Positions 1 through 11,414 of a stretch of 64,000 nt of DNA are shown in pieces; within the stretch, counting starts at the first letter, position 1, and every line of letters begins with the position of its first letter. The notes under the pieces are model-generated. The model did no database searches and was not told the origin of the DNA. It saw only the letters and a program-made list of their open reading frames with translations. The DNA lies in the NCBI RefSeq assembly GCF_003353055.1, contig NZ_QKWJ01000001.1:2235-66234 (forward strand), given 5' to 3'. The position numbers and the translations under genes were made by a program. Source of the DNA: Cupriavidus lacunae (lineage in GTDB: Bacteria; Pseudomonadota; Gammaproteobacteria; Burkholderiales; Burkholderiaceae).

Positions 1-142
1 TCGGCATGCTGCTGTCCCCTCAAGGTTTCCCCATTAGGTATCCCGCAGTGTTTCCACTGCGGTAAGCCACTGTTTTACCCACGATGCTTCAGTGGGGTGT
101 ACTACTACCACAACGAGAGTGCGCCCTATCCATGGCGCACTT
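1..142 (-). ncRNA. Probable group I intron (5' part) inside a tRNA anticodon loop
   Basis: On the minus strand the tRNA 5' half reads normally up to the anticodon loop CTCATAA, and then the sequence stops following tRNA structure. What follows has group I features. A stretch GTGGGT (about 77-82) can pair with the exon end ACTCAT, giving a P1 helix with the U-G wobble expected at a 5' splice site. Next comes a perfect 8-bp hairpin closed by a GAAA loop (about 45-64), resembling P2 of the Azoarcus tRNA-Ile(CAU) intron. Then comes a P4-like AATGGGGAAACC. A further GTGCGCC/GGCGCAC hairpin would sit in the P1 loop. The catalytic core (P3-P8) and 3' exon lie outside the window, so this is inferred from partial structure. 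The exact splice point, placed after the U of CAU, is a guess. Confidence 0.6.
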
Positions 143-181
143 ATGAGTCCGCTGCTCTAACCAGGCATGAGCTAGAGGCCC
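143..181 (-). tRNA. tRNA with CAU anticodon, 5' exon only (Ile2 or Met type)
   Basis: Read on the minus strand this gives acceptor strand GGGCCTC, TA, D-stem GCTC/GAGC with an 11-nt loop, anticodon stem GCGGA and loop CTCATAA, so the anticodon is CAT. The anticodon-stem 3' strand, T-arm and acceptor 3' strand do not follow and must lie beyond the inserted sequence. A CAU anticodon can belong to elongator Met or to lysidine-modified Ile2. The known group I intron in Azoarcus is in tRNA-Ile(CAU), which favours Ile2, but the 5' half alone does not decide. The gene starts only 10 bp after the rpoD stop codon on the same strand. Confidence 0.75.
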
Positions 182-191
182 TTGGAAGCGT

Positions 192-2744
<2,553 letters not shown>

Positions 2745-2893
2745 TGGCACGCTCACTTTCACCAGAACTGGAGAGAGATTTCGCAATCCAAACCGGCTAT
2801 TGTAGCACGTCACGCATAGCCGGCTCCCTGTCAGGTGAGGTTTTCACCTGAAAAATCAAGGCTTAAGCTCGGCGAGGCCGGGCCCAGTCCCTG

Positions 2894-2941
2894 ATCCAAC
2901 GCTTATCCAACGCTTACTGCTGCCTCCTACTGCTGCCTCCT
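2894..2941. repeat. Two abutting tandem duplications between dnaG and rpoD
   Basis: ATCCAACGCTT occurs twice without a gap (2894-2904, 2905-2915). It is followed directly by ACTGCTGCCTCCT twice (2916-2928, 2929-2941). The array lies in the 225-bp dnaG-rpoD gap, just after the dnaG stop, in the transcribed region upstream of rpoD. The cause is probably replication slippage; any effect on mRNA processing or on an rpoD promoter is unknown. Confidence 0.85.
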
Positions 2942-2969
2942 GGTTGATGCCAGGGCACCCACAGTCACC

Positions 2970-4781
2970 TCAGCCAAGTTGGCGCCGCCGGTGGATTTCT
3001 CCCACCAGCCAGCGCATGCGCTGCTTGCCCGCTTCATCGGCCGTGCCGGCCACCACTTCCGCCTGCAGGCCGTCGAGTTCACGCCGCAGCGGCTCGGCCA
3101 GCAGCTTGGTGATGGCCGCATCGAAATCCTGGATTGCGGGTGCTTCTTCGATCTCTTCGCGCAGCACCGCCGTGCGCGCCACGGCATACACCTCGGTGTA
3201 CGGCGACTGGGCCAGGTGCTCGCTGAAGGCCGCGAAATTGACTTCGCCCTCCACGCTGTCACACACCGAGACCAGGTGCGCCAGCACTTCACTGTCCCCA
3301 CTCTCGCCATCCAGCAGCAGTGCGCGCGCATCCTCGTCGAGGCGCGCCGACAGCGCCGGGTAGCACATCAGCAACTGGATCACCCGCTGCTCAAGGCCGG
3401 TCGGGGCCTGGCGGCGCGTGCGCGGGCGCGGCTGGGCGAAACGGCCGACACGGGCCGGGTCGCTGCGCAGGCCGCAGATGGCTTCGATCTCCGCGGGTGT
3501 CGTACCCGTGGCATCGGCAAGTTCACGCACAATCTGTAGCCGCAGGCCGCCCGCGGGCATGGCCTGCAGCAGCGGCTTGGCCTCGTACTGGGCCCGGGCG
3601 CGGCCCTCGGGCTGGCGCAGGTCCAGGTCCTCGGTGACCGACTGCAGCAGGAAGCGCGACAGGGGCATGGCGTTGCGCACCTGGGTGGCAAAGGCCTCGG
3701 TGCCCTCTTCGCGCACATAGCTGTCCGGATCGTGCTCGGCGGGCAGGAACAGGAAGCGGATGGTCTTGTTGTCCGCCACGTGCGGCAGGCAGGCCTCCAG
3801 CGCCCGTCTGGCCGCGCGGCGCCCGGCCGAGTCACCGTCGAACGAGAACACCACCGCGTCGGTCTGGCGCAGCAGCTTCTGCACGTGCACGGGGGTGCAC
3901 GCCGTGCCCAGGGTGGCGACGGCATTGGCAAAACCGAGCTGGGCCAGCGCCACGACGTCCATATACCCTTCGACCACCAGCACGTAGCCGGTTTCCCGGA
4001 TCGCATGGCGGGCCTCGAACAGCCCGTACAGCTCCGTGCCCTTGCTGAACAGCGGGGTCTCGGGCGAGTTCAGGTATTTGGGCTCGCCCTGCCCCATCAC
4101 GCGCCCGCCGAAGCCGATCACGGCCCCCTTGGTGTTGCGGATGGGGAACATGATGCGGTCGCGGAAGCGGTCGTAGCGGCGTGGCTTGCCGTCGGCATCG
4201 CGCTTGTCGCTTTCGATCAGCAGGCCGGCTTCGACCAGGGGTGCCGCCACGTTGTCGTCACGGTAGCCACCGAACACCGCTTCCAGGCCCTGCCAGTCGT
4301 CGGGCGCATAGCCCAGGCCGAACTGGCCGGCGATCTCACCGGTCAGCCCGCGGCCTTTCAGGTACTGGATGGCCTGCGGGGCGCCGCGCAACTGTCGGCG
4401 GTAGAAATCGGTCGCACGCGTCATGACGTCGGACAGCGCCACAGTGCGCGCCTGCTGCTCCGCGCGCTGGCCGGGCGGCAGCCGGTCGCGCTCTTCCGGC
4501 ACGGTCATGCCGACCGACTGGGCCAGCTCGCGCACCGCCTCGGGGTACGACTGGCCGGAAAACTCCATCAGAAAGCCGATGGCCGAGCCGTGGGCGCCAC
4601 AGCCGAAGCAGTGGTAGAACTGCTTGGTCGGCGATACCGTGAACGACGGGGATTTCTCGTTATGGAAGGGGCACAGCCCCATGAAATTGGCGCCGCCCTT
4701 CTTCAGCTGCACATACTTGCCCACCACATCGACAATGTCGACACGGTTGAGCAGGTCCTGAATAAAGGATTGCGGAATCAC
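2970..4781 (-). CDS. dnaG: DNA primase
   Basis: Synthesises RNA primers at the replication fork. The 603-aa protein starts VIPQSFIQDLLNRVDIVDVVG, the usual DnaG N-terminus, so GTG at 4781 is taken as start rather than the distant in-frame ATG at 4925. Zinc-binding CPFHNEKSPSF and CFGCG lie within the first 70 residues. The TOPRIM core is visible as EGYMDVVALAQLGFANAVATLG and the metal-binding SFDGDSAGRRAARRALE. The C-terminal DnaB-interaction domain is less conserved. It sits between the yqeY-like gene and rpoD in the classic macromolecular synthesis order. Confidence 0.96.
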   Translation of the reverse strand: MIPQSFIQDLLNRVDIVDVVGKYVQLKKGGANFMGLCPFHNEKSPSFTVSPTKQFYHCFGCGAHGSAIGFLMEFSGQSYPEAVRELAQSVGMTVPEERDRLPPGQRAEQQARTVALSDVMTRATDFYRRQLRGAPQAIQYLKGRGLTGEIAGQFGLGYAPDDWQGLEAVFGGYRDDNVAAPLVEAGLLIESDKRDADGKPRRYDRFRDRIMFPIRNTKGAVIGFGGRVMGQGEPKYLNSPETPLFSKGTELYGLFEARHAIRETGYVLVVEGYMDVVALAQLGFANAVATLGTACTPVHVQKLLRQTDAVVFSFDGDSAGRRAARRALEACLPHVADNKTIRFLFLPAEHDPDSYVREEGTEAFATQVRNAMPLSRFLLQSVTEDLDLRQPEGRARAQYEAKPLLQAMPAGGLRLQIVRELADATGTTPAEIEAICGLRSDPARVGRFAQPRPRTRRQAPTGLEQRVIQLLMCYPALSARLDEDARALLLDGESGDSEVLAHLVSVCDSVEGEVNFAAFSEHLAQSPYTEVYAVARTAVLREEIEEAPAIQDFDAAITKLLAEPLRRELDGLQAEVVAGTADEAGKQRMRWLVGEIHRRRQLG

Positions 4782-4927
4782 CCGACTGACCGTCCTGAGG
4801 CTTGGCCGTCCCGCGGCGGGCGGCATTTTTCTAGGAATGCGTGACCGGTGCGGCGCCCGGCTGCTATCGGAATATTGTAGTGCAGCGAGATAAGGCCGCC
4901 CGGACTGCTTCGTATCTCCGTGCAACT

Positions 4928-4952
4928 ACGCCGAACGACATCAGTTCGGCGT
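4928..4952 (-). promoter_or_regulatory. Perfect 9-bp stem-loop between the yqeY-like gene and dnaG
   Basis: ACGCCGAAC and its exact complement GTTCGGCGT flank a 7-nt loop in the 202-bp gap upstream of dnaG. No U-run follows on the minus strand, so it is not a standard intrinsic terminator. In the E. coli operon, RNA processing and partial termination set the different levels of S21, primase and sigma-70. A similar role here is inference. Confidence 0.5.
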
Positions 4953-4983
4953 TCATCCCACTTACAATTGATTAAATCAGTGC

Positions 4984-5433
4984 TTACTTTGCTGCAAGCG
5001 CGGCCTTGACCAGGGCCGATACGGCGGTCATGTCAGCACGGCCGGCCAGCTTGCCCTTGAGCACGCCCATGACCTTGCCCATGTCCTGCGGACCGGCGGC
5101 GCCGGTGGCGGCAACGGCCTGCTGCACTTCGGCGGCGACCTCTTCGTCGGACAGGGCTGCAGGCATGTAGACCTTCAGCACCTCGACTTCAGCCAGTTCC
5201 TTGTCGGCCAGGTCATTGCGGCCGGCCTTCTGGAATTGCGAAATCGAGTCCTTGCGCTGCTTGATCAGCTTTTCGACCACGGCCAGCACGGCGGTATCGT
5301 CCAGTTCCACGCGCTCATCGACTTCGCGCTGCTTGATGGCGGCCAGCAGCAGGCGGATGGTGCCGAGGCGCTCCGTTTCGCGGGCGCGCATGGCGGTCTT
5401 CATGTCTTCGCTGATACGGGCTTTGAGGGACAT
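4984..5433 (-). CDS. yqeY: GatB/YqeY-domain protein
   Basis: 149 residues with the YqeY pattern MSLKARISEDMKTAMRARE at the start and a C-terminal helical domain (MGKVMGVLKGKLAGRADMTA) shared with the tail of GatB, which binds tRNA in the amidotransferase. YqeY proteins are small, widespread and of uncertain role; tRNA binding is presumed from the GatB similarity. ATG at 5433 was chosen because the ORF upstream of it is antisense-like and poorly conserved. It lies between rpsU and dnaG, the common position in betaproteobacteria. Confidence 0.9.
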   Translation of the reverse strand: MSLKARISEDMKTAMRARETERLGTIRLLLAAIKQREVDERVELDDTAVLAVVEKLIKQRKDSISQFQKAGRNDLADKELAEVEVLKVYMPAALSDEEVAAEVQQAVAATGAAGPQDMGKVMGVLKGKLAGRADMTAVSALVKAALAAK

Positions 5434-5504
5434 CGTGATCTTCCAGAAAGTGGGCGGACACTCACAGATGGCGGCGACAGCCGCCCGCTGCAAGGCCCGG
5501 AACG

Positions 5505-5537
5505 CAAAAACCCGCCGAAGCTTGCGCCACAGCGGGT
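5505..5537 (-). terminator. Intrinsic terminator after rpsU
   Basis: On the minus strand ACCCGC pairs with GCGGGT across an 18-nt loop and is followed by TTTTT. It lies 23 bp after the rpsU stop and upstream of the yqeY-like gene, so it probably attenuates transcription between the highly expressed S21 gene and the rest of the operon. Confidence 0.6.
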
Positions 5538-5560
5538 CGGAGGCAAGCGGGAGCGCCGGG

Positions 5561-5773
5561 TCAGTACAGCTTCTTCGGCAGCATCTGGCTGCGGATGCGC
5601 TTGTAGTGGCGCGTTTCGGCGGCAGCCTTCTTGCGCTTGCGCGCGGCGGTTGGCTTTTCGTAAAACTCGCGCGCCCGCAACTCCGGGAGCAGCCCGTTCT
5701 TCTCGATGGTGCGCTTGAAACGGCGCATGGCAACTTCAAAAGGCTCGTTTTCCTTGAGACGGATCGTAGTCAT
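5561..5773 (-). CDS. rpsU: 30S ribosomal protein S21
   Basis: 70 residues beginning [21 protein letters not shown], with the basic tail [20 protein letters not shown] typical of proteobacterial S21. It binds the 30S platform and aids initiation on mRNAs with Shine-Dalgarno sequences. First gene of the rpsU-yqeY-dnaG-rpoD group. The in-frame extension up to 5863 lacks similarity and was not used. A -10-like hexamer lies about 50 bp upstream. Confidence 0.97.
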   Translation of the reverse strand: MTTIRLKENEPFEVAMRRFKRTIEKNGLLPELRAREFYEKPTAARKRKKAAAETRHYKRIRSQMLPKKLY

Positions 5774-5824
5774 TTGGCCAGAAAATGAAGATATTTTCGG
5801 GATAGCGGCTTTACGAAGTTTTGG

Positions 5825-5830
5825 ATTGTA
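5825..5830 (-). promoter_or_regulatory. Candidate -10 box for rpsU
   Basis: The minus strand reads TACAAT here, 51 bp before the rpsU start codon, within an AT-richer stretch. The matching -35 is weak, so this is only a candidate for the operon's main promoter. Confidence 0.35.
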
Positions 5831-5910
5831 GCACCAACAATCCAACGGGGAAGTGGTGTGCAACGGACACCTTCAGAGTGCCGATTACTGCCTATCGATC
5901 AACTTCGTGG

Positions 5911-7176
5911 CTACCCCTGGGCCACCGATTGTGCGGCCGAGGCAGTGCGCGCAGCCTCGGCCACGGCCTGCCCCGCCGCCACCGCGGAGGCCCAGGCCCA
6001 CTGGAAGTTGTAGCCGCCCAGCCAGCCGGTCACGTCCACCACCTCGCCAATGAAATACAGGCCCGGCACCTCGCGGGCCATCATCGTCGTCGACGACAGT
6101 GCGCGCGTATCGACCCCGCCCAGCGTGACCTCGGCCTTGCGGTAGCCCTCGGTGCCCGACGGCACGATGCGCCAGTCGTTGAGCGTGGCGCCCAGCTTGC
6201 GCAGGGCCTTGTCGGTCACGTCATGCAGCGGCATGGTCGCATCCACGCCCGAGGCCGCGCACCACGCATCGGCCAGCCGTGCCGGCAGCCGTTGCGCCAG
6301 CAAGTTGCCCAGGTGCTTGCGGCTGCCGGCCTTCTGCTCCAGCAGCCACGCCACGGCATCCTCGCCGTCGAACAGGTCGATGGCAATCGGCGTGCCGGGG
6401 CGCCAGTAGCTGGAAATCTGCAGCACGGCCGGGCCGGACAGCCCGCGGTGCGTCCACAGCAGGTCTTCGCGGAAAGCGCCGGCCGCCTTGCCGCTGCCAG
6501 TGGCGATATCCACTTCCAGCGACACGCCCGCCAGCGGCGCGAACGGCGCCCAGTCCTTGCCATCGAAGGTCAACGGCACCAGCGCCGGGCGGGTCTCGAT
6601 GATGCCCAGCCCGAACTGCCGGGCGATGCGATAGCCAAAGTCGGTGGCGCCGATCTTGGGGATCGACAGCCCGCCGGTGGCCACCACCAGCGCCCCGGCC
6701 CGCACCGTGCCGGTGGAGGTGAGCAGCAGATAGTCGTCGCCCTCGCGCCGGACCTCGGCCACCGTGCAGCCGGTCTGCCAGCGCACATGCCCCGCGTCGC
6801 ATTCGGCGCGCAGCATGGCGATCACGTCTTCGGCGCTGTCGTTGCAGAACAGCTGGCCGCGATGCTTCTCGTGCCAGTCGATGCCATAGCGGCGCATCAG
6901 GCCCAGGAAATCCTGCGGCGTGTAGCGCGCCAGCGCCGAGCGACAAAAGTGTGGATTGGACGACAGGTAGTTGGCGGGCCCGGCCTGCAGGTTGGTGAAG
7001 TTGCAGCGCCCGCCGCCGGAGATGCGGATCTTCTCGGCCAGCTTGGTGGCATGGTCGATCAGCAGCACGCGCGCGCCGTTCTGGCCGGCCACGGCGGCGC
7101 ACATCATGCCGGCCGCGCCCGCGCCCAGCACGGCCACGTCGTACCGGCCCGTCCGGGCCGGGGTTGCCCCGCTCAT
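5911..7176 (-). CDS. BaiN/HI0933-family flavoprotein (NAD(P)/FAD-dependent oxidoreductase)
   Basis: 421 residues. The N-terminal Rossmann fingerprint VAVLGAGAAGMMCA is followed by the family signature KIRISGGGRCNFTN near residue 55, which marks the HI0933/BaiN group of FAD proteins. The C-terminus has the second FAD motif GLYFIGEVVDVTGWLGGYN. Substrate and physiological role are unknown for most members, so no specific reaction is assigned. ATG at 7176 puts the Rossmann motif about 15 residues in; the upstream ATG would add a non-conserved extension. Transcribed divergently from tsaD. Confidence 0.88.
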   Translation of the reverse strand: MSGATPARTGRYDVAVLGAGAAGMMCAAVAGQNGARVLLIDHATKLAEKIRISGGGRCNFTNLQAGPANYLSSNPHFCRSALARYTPQDFLGLMRRYGIDWHEKHRGQLFCNDSAEDVIAMLRAECDAGHVRWQTGCTVAEVRREGDDYLLLTSTGTVRAGALVVATGGLSIPKIGATDFGYRIARQFGLGIIETRPALVPLTFDGKDWAPFAPLAGVSLEVDIATGSGKAAGAFREDLLWTHRGLSGPAVLQISSYWRPGTPIAIDLFDGEDAVAWLLEQKAGSRKHLGNLLAQRLPARLADAWCAASGVDATMPLHDVTDKALRKLGATLNDWRIVPSGTEGYRKAEVTLGGVDTRALSSTTMMAREVPGLYFIGEVVDVTGWLGGYNFQWAWASAVAAGQAVAEAARTASAAQSVAQG

Positions 7177-7322
7177 TGCAAGCCTCGCGCATCCATGTGT
7201 ATTGCCACCGCCAGAGAAAGGGCAGATTGTAGCGAAAAGCACGCCGCGCGCCGCTGTGCTACCCTGCGCGCTTCCTGCAACCTGTTGTTTCGACAGCCGT
7301 TTCCCTGACCGGAGACGGCCCT

Positions 7323-8369
7323 GTGCACTTTCCCATGCTTGTCCTTGGCATCGAATCCTCCTGCGACGAAACCGGCCTCGCCCTCTATGACACCGGGGCC
7401 GGCCTGCTGGCGCATGCGCTGCACTCGCAGATCGCCATGCACCGCGACTACGGCGGCGTGGTGCCGGAACTGGCGTCGCGCGACCATATCCGCCGCGTGC
7501 TGCCGCTGCTGGAACAGGTGCTGGCCGACGCCGGCCGCACCCGCCAGGACATCGACGCCATTGCCTTCACGCAGGGTCCCGGCCTGGCCGGCGCGCTGCT
7601 GGTCGGCGCCTCGGTGGCCAATGCGCTGGGCTTTGCGCTGAACGTGCCGATGGTGGGGGTGCACCACCTGGAAGGCCACCTGCTGTCGCCGCTGCTGACG
7701 CGCGAGCCGCCGCCCTTCCCGTTCGTGGCGCTGCTGGTGTCGGGCGGGCATACGCAGTTGATGGAAGTGCGCGGCATCGGCGACTACGCGCTGCTCGGCG
7801 AGACCCTGGACGACGCCGCCGGCGAAGCCTTCGACAAGACCGCCAAGCTGCTGGGCCTGGGCTATCCCGGTGGCCCGGAAGTGTCGCGGCTGGCTGAGTT
7901 CGGCATCCCCGGCGCCTTTGCGTTGCCGCGGCCGATGCTGCATTCGGGCAACCTGGATTTCTCCTTCGCCGGCCTGAAGACCGCGGTGCTGACGCAAACC
8001 CGCAAGCTCGCCAATACCTGCGAGCAGGACCGCGCCAACCTGGCGCGCGCCTTTGTCGATGCCATTGTCGACGTGCTGGCCGCCAAGTCGATGGCGGCGC
8101 TCAAGCAGACCGGGCACAAGCGGCTGGTGGTGGCCGGCGGCGTGGGCGCCAACCGGCAACTGCGCGAGCGGCTGGACCAGCTTGGCAGGCAGCGCAAGCT
8201 CGAGGTCTATTACCCGGACCTGGCGTTCTGCACCGACAACGGCGCGATGATTGCGTTTGCCGGGGCGATGCGGCTGCAGGCCGCGCCGGAACTGGCGCGG
8301 CATGAGTATGGTTACGGCGTGACGCCGCGCTGGGACCTGGCGGATATCCGGCTGCCTTCGGCGGCCTGA
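7323..8369 (+). CDS. tsaD: tRNA N6-threonylcarbamoyltransferase TsaD
   Basis: Transfers the threonylcarbamoyl group to A37 of ANN-decoding tRNAs, acting with TsaB and TsaE. The protein shows [17 protein letters not shown] at the start, the metal-binding HHLEGH motif, SGGHTQL, and C-terminal [12 protein letters not shown] and [11 protein letters not shown], all hallmark TsaD motifs. GTG at 7323 has a GGAGA ribosome-binding site 8 bp upstream and gives 348 aa. The alternative ATG at 7335 gives the canonical MLVLGIESS start but has poorer spacing. A strong bidirectional terminator follows. Confidence 0.96.
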   Translation: MHFPMLVLGIESSCDETGLALYDTGAGLLAHALHSQIAMHRDYGGVVPELASRDHIRRVLPLLEQVLADAGRTRQDIDAIAFTQGPGLAGALLVGASVANALGFALNVPMVGVHHLEGHLLSPLLTREPPPFPFVALLVSGGHTQLMEVRGIGDYALLGETLDDAAGEAFDKTAKLLGLGYPGGPEVSRLAEFGIPGAFALPRPMLHSGNLDFSFAGLKTAVLTQTRKLANTCEQDRANLARAFVDAIVDVLAAKSMAALKQTGHKRLVVAGGVGANRQLRERLDQLGRQRKLEVYYPDLAFCTDNGAMIAFAGAMRLQAAPELARHEYGYGVTPRWDLADIRLPSAA

Positions 8370-8377
8370 ACCGGAGC

Positions 8378-8412
8378 AAAAAAATAGCCACCGCATGCGG
8401 TGGCTATTTTTC
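8378..8412. terminator. Bidirectional terminator between tsaD and folE2
   Basis: A 24-nt perfect palindrome (8384-8407, core CCACCGCATGCGGTGG) is flanked by an A-run on the left and a T-run on the right. It therefore reads as an intrinsic terminator in both directions for the convergent tsaD and folE2 genes. Confidence 0.9.
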
Positions 8413-8429
8413 TGGCAGCGACAACCCGA

Positions 8430-9233
8430 TCAGTCGACGCGCTTGTCCCGCTCAATCACCGCATACGCGCTGTGGTTGTGGATCGACTCAAAGTTCTCGG
8501 CTTCCAGCACATAGGCCACAATGCGCTCATCCGCGTTCAGCCGCATGGCGATATCGCGCACCAGGTCTTCCACGAACTTGGGGTTCTCGTAGGCGCGCTC
8601 GGTGACGAACTTCTCGTCCGGGCGCTTGAGCAGGCCCCACAGCTCGCACGAAGCCTCTTCCTCGGCCATGCGCACCAGCGCTTCCACCGGCAGCTCGCCG
8701 GCCAGTTCCACGTTCATGGTGATATGCGAACGCTGGTTGTGCGCGCCATATTGCGAGATCTTCTTCGAGCACGGGCACAGGCTGGTTACCGGCACCAGCG
8801 CCTTCAGGAACACGCGCGTGGCGCCGTTGCGCACTTCGCCGGTCAGCGTGACCTCATAGTCCAGCAGCGACTCCACGCCCGACACCGGCGCGATCTTGCT
8901 GATGAAGTACGGGAAAGTGACCTCGATGCGGCCGGCCTCGGCTTCCAGCTTTTCCAGCATCTTGTCCAGCATCAGCCGGAAGCTGGCCAGCTCCAGCGGC
9001 GCGCGCTCTTCTTCCAGCAGCGCGACGAAGCGCGACATATGCGTGCCCTTCTGGTCCGCCGGCAGGTGCACGTCCAGGTTGAAGGTGCCCACGGTCGGCA
9101 CGATGCCGGTCGGGGTCTTCAGGGTCACGGGGTAACGCACGCCCTTGACGCCGACACGCTGGATGGGGATCTGGCGGGTGTCGGGGCTCGACTGGACGTC
9201 GGGCATGACGAAGGCGGGATTGATGTCATTCAT
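8430..9233 (-). CDS. folE2: GTP cyclohydrolase FolE2 (type IB)
   Basis: Converts GTP to 7,8-dihydroneopterin triphosphate, the first step of folate synthesis (and queuosine precursors). 267 residues with the FolE2 motifs [20 protein letters not shown], which holds the catalytic/metal Cys and His, and [24 protein letters not shown]. Type IB enzymes are not strictly zinc dependent and in several bacteria replace FolE1 when zinc is scarce. The gene is downstream of dxs on the same strand, after a 222-bp gap, and may have its own promoter. Confidence 0.94.
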   Translation of the reverse strand: MNDINPAFVMPDVQSSPDTRQIPIQRVGVKGVRYPVTLKTPTGIVPTVGTFNLDVHLPADQKGTHMSRFVALLEEERAPLELASFRLMLDKMLEKLEAEAGRIEVTFPYFISKIAPVSGVESLLDYEVTLTGEVRNGATRVFLKALVPVTSLCPCSKKISQYGAHNQRSHITMNVELAGELPVEALVRMAEEEASCELWGLLKRPDEKFVTERAYENPKFVEDLVRDIAMRLNADERIVAYVLEAENFESIHNHSAYAVIERDKRVD

Positions 9234-9455
9234 CTACGGTTTCCTCCAGGGTCGCGCCAATGGGGGGGCGGCACAAGCCCTTACGGTCGCGGCATTTTCG
9301 CAGTCCATCCATGCCGCGCAACGAGTGTGAAACCACGGGACCCGGCACTGGCAAGCCGGCCCGCAGCTGCGAACACAATAAAAAAAAGGGAGTTTAAGGG
9401 AATTCGGACGCACACGTGGTGCGGTGGCCCGAATCCCCCTGGGCGTGGAAGGTAA

Positions 9456-11372
9456 TCAGGCCACGCGCGAGGCGACCGTGACCTTGGGCTGGTCCAGCCC
9501 GAAGCGCTCGCGCACCGAGCGCTCGATGCCGGCCGCATCCAGGCCGCATTGCTGCAGCAGGTAGGCCGGGTCGCCATGGTCGACGAAGCGGTCGGGCAGG
9601 CCCAGCGTCAGCACCGGTTTGTCGATGCCGGCCTCGGCCAGCGCCTCCAGCACGGCACTGCCGGCGCCGCCCATCACGCTGCCCTCTTCCACCGTCACCA
9701 GGTAGTCGTTCCCGGCGGCCAGGCGCTTGACCAGTTCCACGTCGAGCGGCTTGACGAAGCGCATGTCGGCAACCGTGGCGTCCAGCGCCTCGGCGGCACC
9801 CAGGGCCGGGTGCACCATCGAGCCGAACGCCAGGAAGCCCACGCGGTGCCCCGCGCGCGCACTGCCTTCGCGGCGCACCACGCCCTTGCCGACCGGCAAG
9901 GTGGTGAGCTCGGCGGCAATGGCAGCGCCCGGGCCGGAGCCGCGCGGATAGCGCACGGCAGTCGGGCAGGCCTGGTGGAACGCGGTGCTCAGCAGCTGGC
10001 GGCACTCGTTCTCGTCGGACGGCGTCATCACCATCATGTTGGGGATGCAGCGCAGGTAGGCGATATCGTAGGCACCCGCGTGGGTGGCACCGTCGGCGCC
10101 GACCAGGCCGGCGCGGTCCAGCGCGAACACCACCGGCAGGTTCTGCAACGCCACGTCATGGATCAGCTGGTCATAGCCGCGCTGCAGGAAGGTCGAGTAG
10201 ATCGCCACCACCGGCTTCAGGCCCTCGCAGGCCAGGCCGCCGGCGAAGGTCACCGCGTGCTGCTCGGCGATGCCCACGTCGTAGTAGCGGTCCGGGAAGC
10301 GCTTCTCAAACTCGACCATGCCCGAGCCCTCGCGCATCGCCGGCGTGATGCCGACCAGGCGCTTGTCGGCCGCGGCCATGTCGCACAGCCAGTCGCCGAA
10401 CACCTGCGTATAGGTCTTGCGGGCGGGCTTGGCGGCCGGGCGGATGCCCTCGGCCGGATTGAACTTGCCGGGGCCGTGGTACAGGATCGGGTCGGCCTCG
10501 GCCAGCTTGTAGCCCTGGCCTTTCTTGGTGACCACGTGCAGGAACTGCGGGCCGGCGCCTTCCAGCGCGCGCTGGCGGATGTTCTGCAGCGTCGGCACCA
10601 GCGAGCCCAGGTCATGGCCGTCGATCGGGCCGATGTAGTTGAAGCCGAATTCCTCGAACAGCGTGGCCGGCACCATCATGCCCTTGGCATGTTCCTCGAA
10701 GCGCTTGGCGAACTCCAGCACCGGCGGCGCCACCGACAGGACTTTCTCGATGCCCTTCTTGGTGGCCGCGTAGAACTGGCCGCTCAGCAGCCGCGCCAGG
10801 TGGCGGTTGAGCGCGCCCACCGGCGGCGAGATCGACATGTCGTTGTCGTTGAGCACCACCACCAGCGGCAGGTCCTTGTAGACGCCGGCGTTGTTCAGCG
10901 CCTCGAAGGCCATGCCCGCGGTCATGGCGCCGTCGCCGATCACCGCCACCGAGACGCGCTGCTGCCCGAGCGTGCGCGCGCCCAGGGCCATGCCCAGCGC
11001 GGCCGAGATCGAGGTCGACGAGTGCGCGGTGCCAAAGGTGTCGTATTCGCTCTCGCTGCGGCGCGGGAAGCCCGAGATGCCGCCCCACTGGCGCAGCGTG
11101 CCCATGCGCTTGCGGCGCCCGGTCAGGATCTTGTGCGGATAGCTCTGGTGGCCCACATCCCACACCAGCCGGTCGTCCGGGGTGTGGAAGGCGTAGTGCA
11201 GCGCGATGGTCAGCTCGACCGTGCCCAGGTTGGACGACAGGTGGCCGCCGGTCTGCGAGACCGACTCCAGCACATAGGCGCGCAGTTCATCCGCCAGGGT
11301 CTGAAGCTCGCGCCGGTCGAGCTTGCGCAGGTCTGCGGGGGCGTCAATCTTGTTGAGGAGTGCGTAGGTCAT
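9456..11372 (-). CDS. dxs: 1-deoxy-D-xylulose-5-phosphate synthase
   Basis: Condenses pyruvate and glyceraldehyde-3-phosphate using thiamine diphosphate, the entry step of the MEP isoprenoid pathway and a source of precursor for thiamine and pyridoxal. 638 residues, normal length. Visible are [17 protein letters not shown], the ThDP-binding [18 protein letters not shown], and the transketolase pyrimidine domain with [18 protein letters not shown]. It lies 42 bp after ispA on the same strand, so xseB-ispA-dxs probably form one operon. Confidence 0.97.
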   Translation of the reverse strand: MTYALLNKIDAPADLRKLDRRELQTLADELRAYVLESVSQTGGHLSSNLGTVELTIALHYAFHTPDDRLVWDVGHQSYPHKILTGRRKRMGTLRQWGGISGFPRRSESEYDTFGTAHSSTSISAALGMALGARTLGQQRVSVAVIGDGAMTAGMAFEALNNAGVYKDLPLVVVLNDNDMSISPPVGALNRHLARLLSGQFYAATKKGIEKVLSVAPPVLEFAKRFEEHAKGMMVPATLFEEFGFNYIGPIDGHDLGSLVPTLQNIRQRALEGAGPQFLHVVTKKGQGYKLAEADPILYHGPGKFNPAEGIRPAAKPARKTYTQVFGDWLCDMAAADKRLVGITPAMREGSGMVEFEKRFPDRYYDVGIAEQHAVTFAGGLACEGLKPVVAIYSTFLQRGYDQLIHDVALQNLPVVFALDRAGLVGADGATHAGAYDIAYLRCIPNMMVMTPSDENECRQLLSTAFHQACPTAVRYPRGSGPGAAIAAELTTLPVGKGVVRREGSARAGHRVGFLAFGSMVHPALGAAEALDATVADMRFVKPLDVELVKRLAAGNDYLVTVEEGSVMGGAGSAVLEALAEAGIDKPVLTLGLPDRFVDHGDPAYLLQQCGLDAAGIERSVRERFGLDQPKVTVASRVA

Positions 11373-11414
11373 GGTGTCCGTTCGGCCGCCGAATTCTCAC
11401 GTCCGGCTCTCAGT

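Noticed and set aside
1..181. Prophage or integrative island inserted in the tRNA
   Set aside because: Such elements normally recombine at the tRNA 3' end or T-arm and restore the gene. Here the break is in the anticodon loop and is followed by intron-like structure. The window is too short to exclude it fully.
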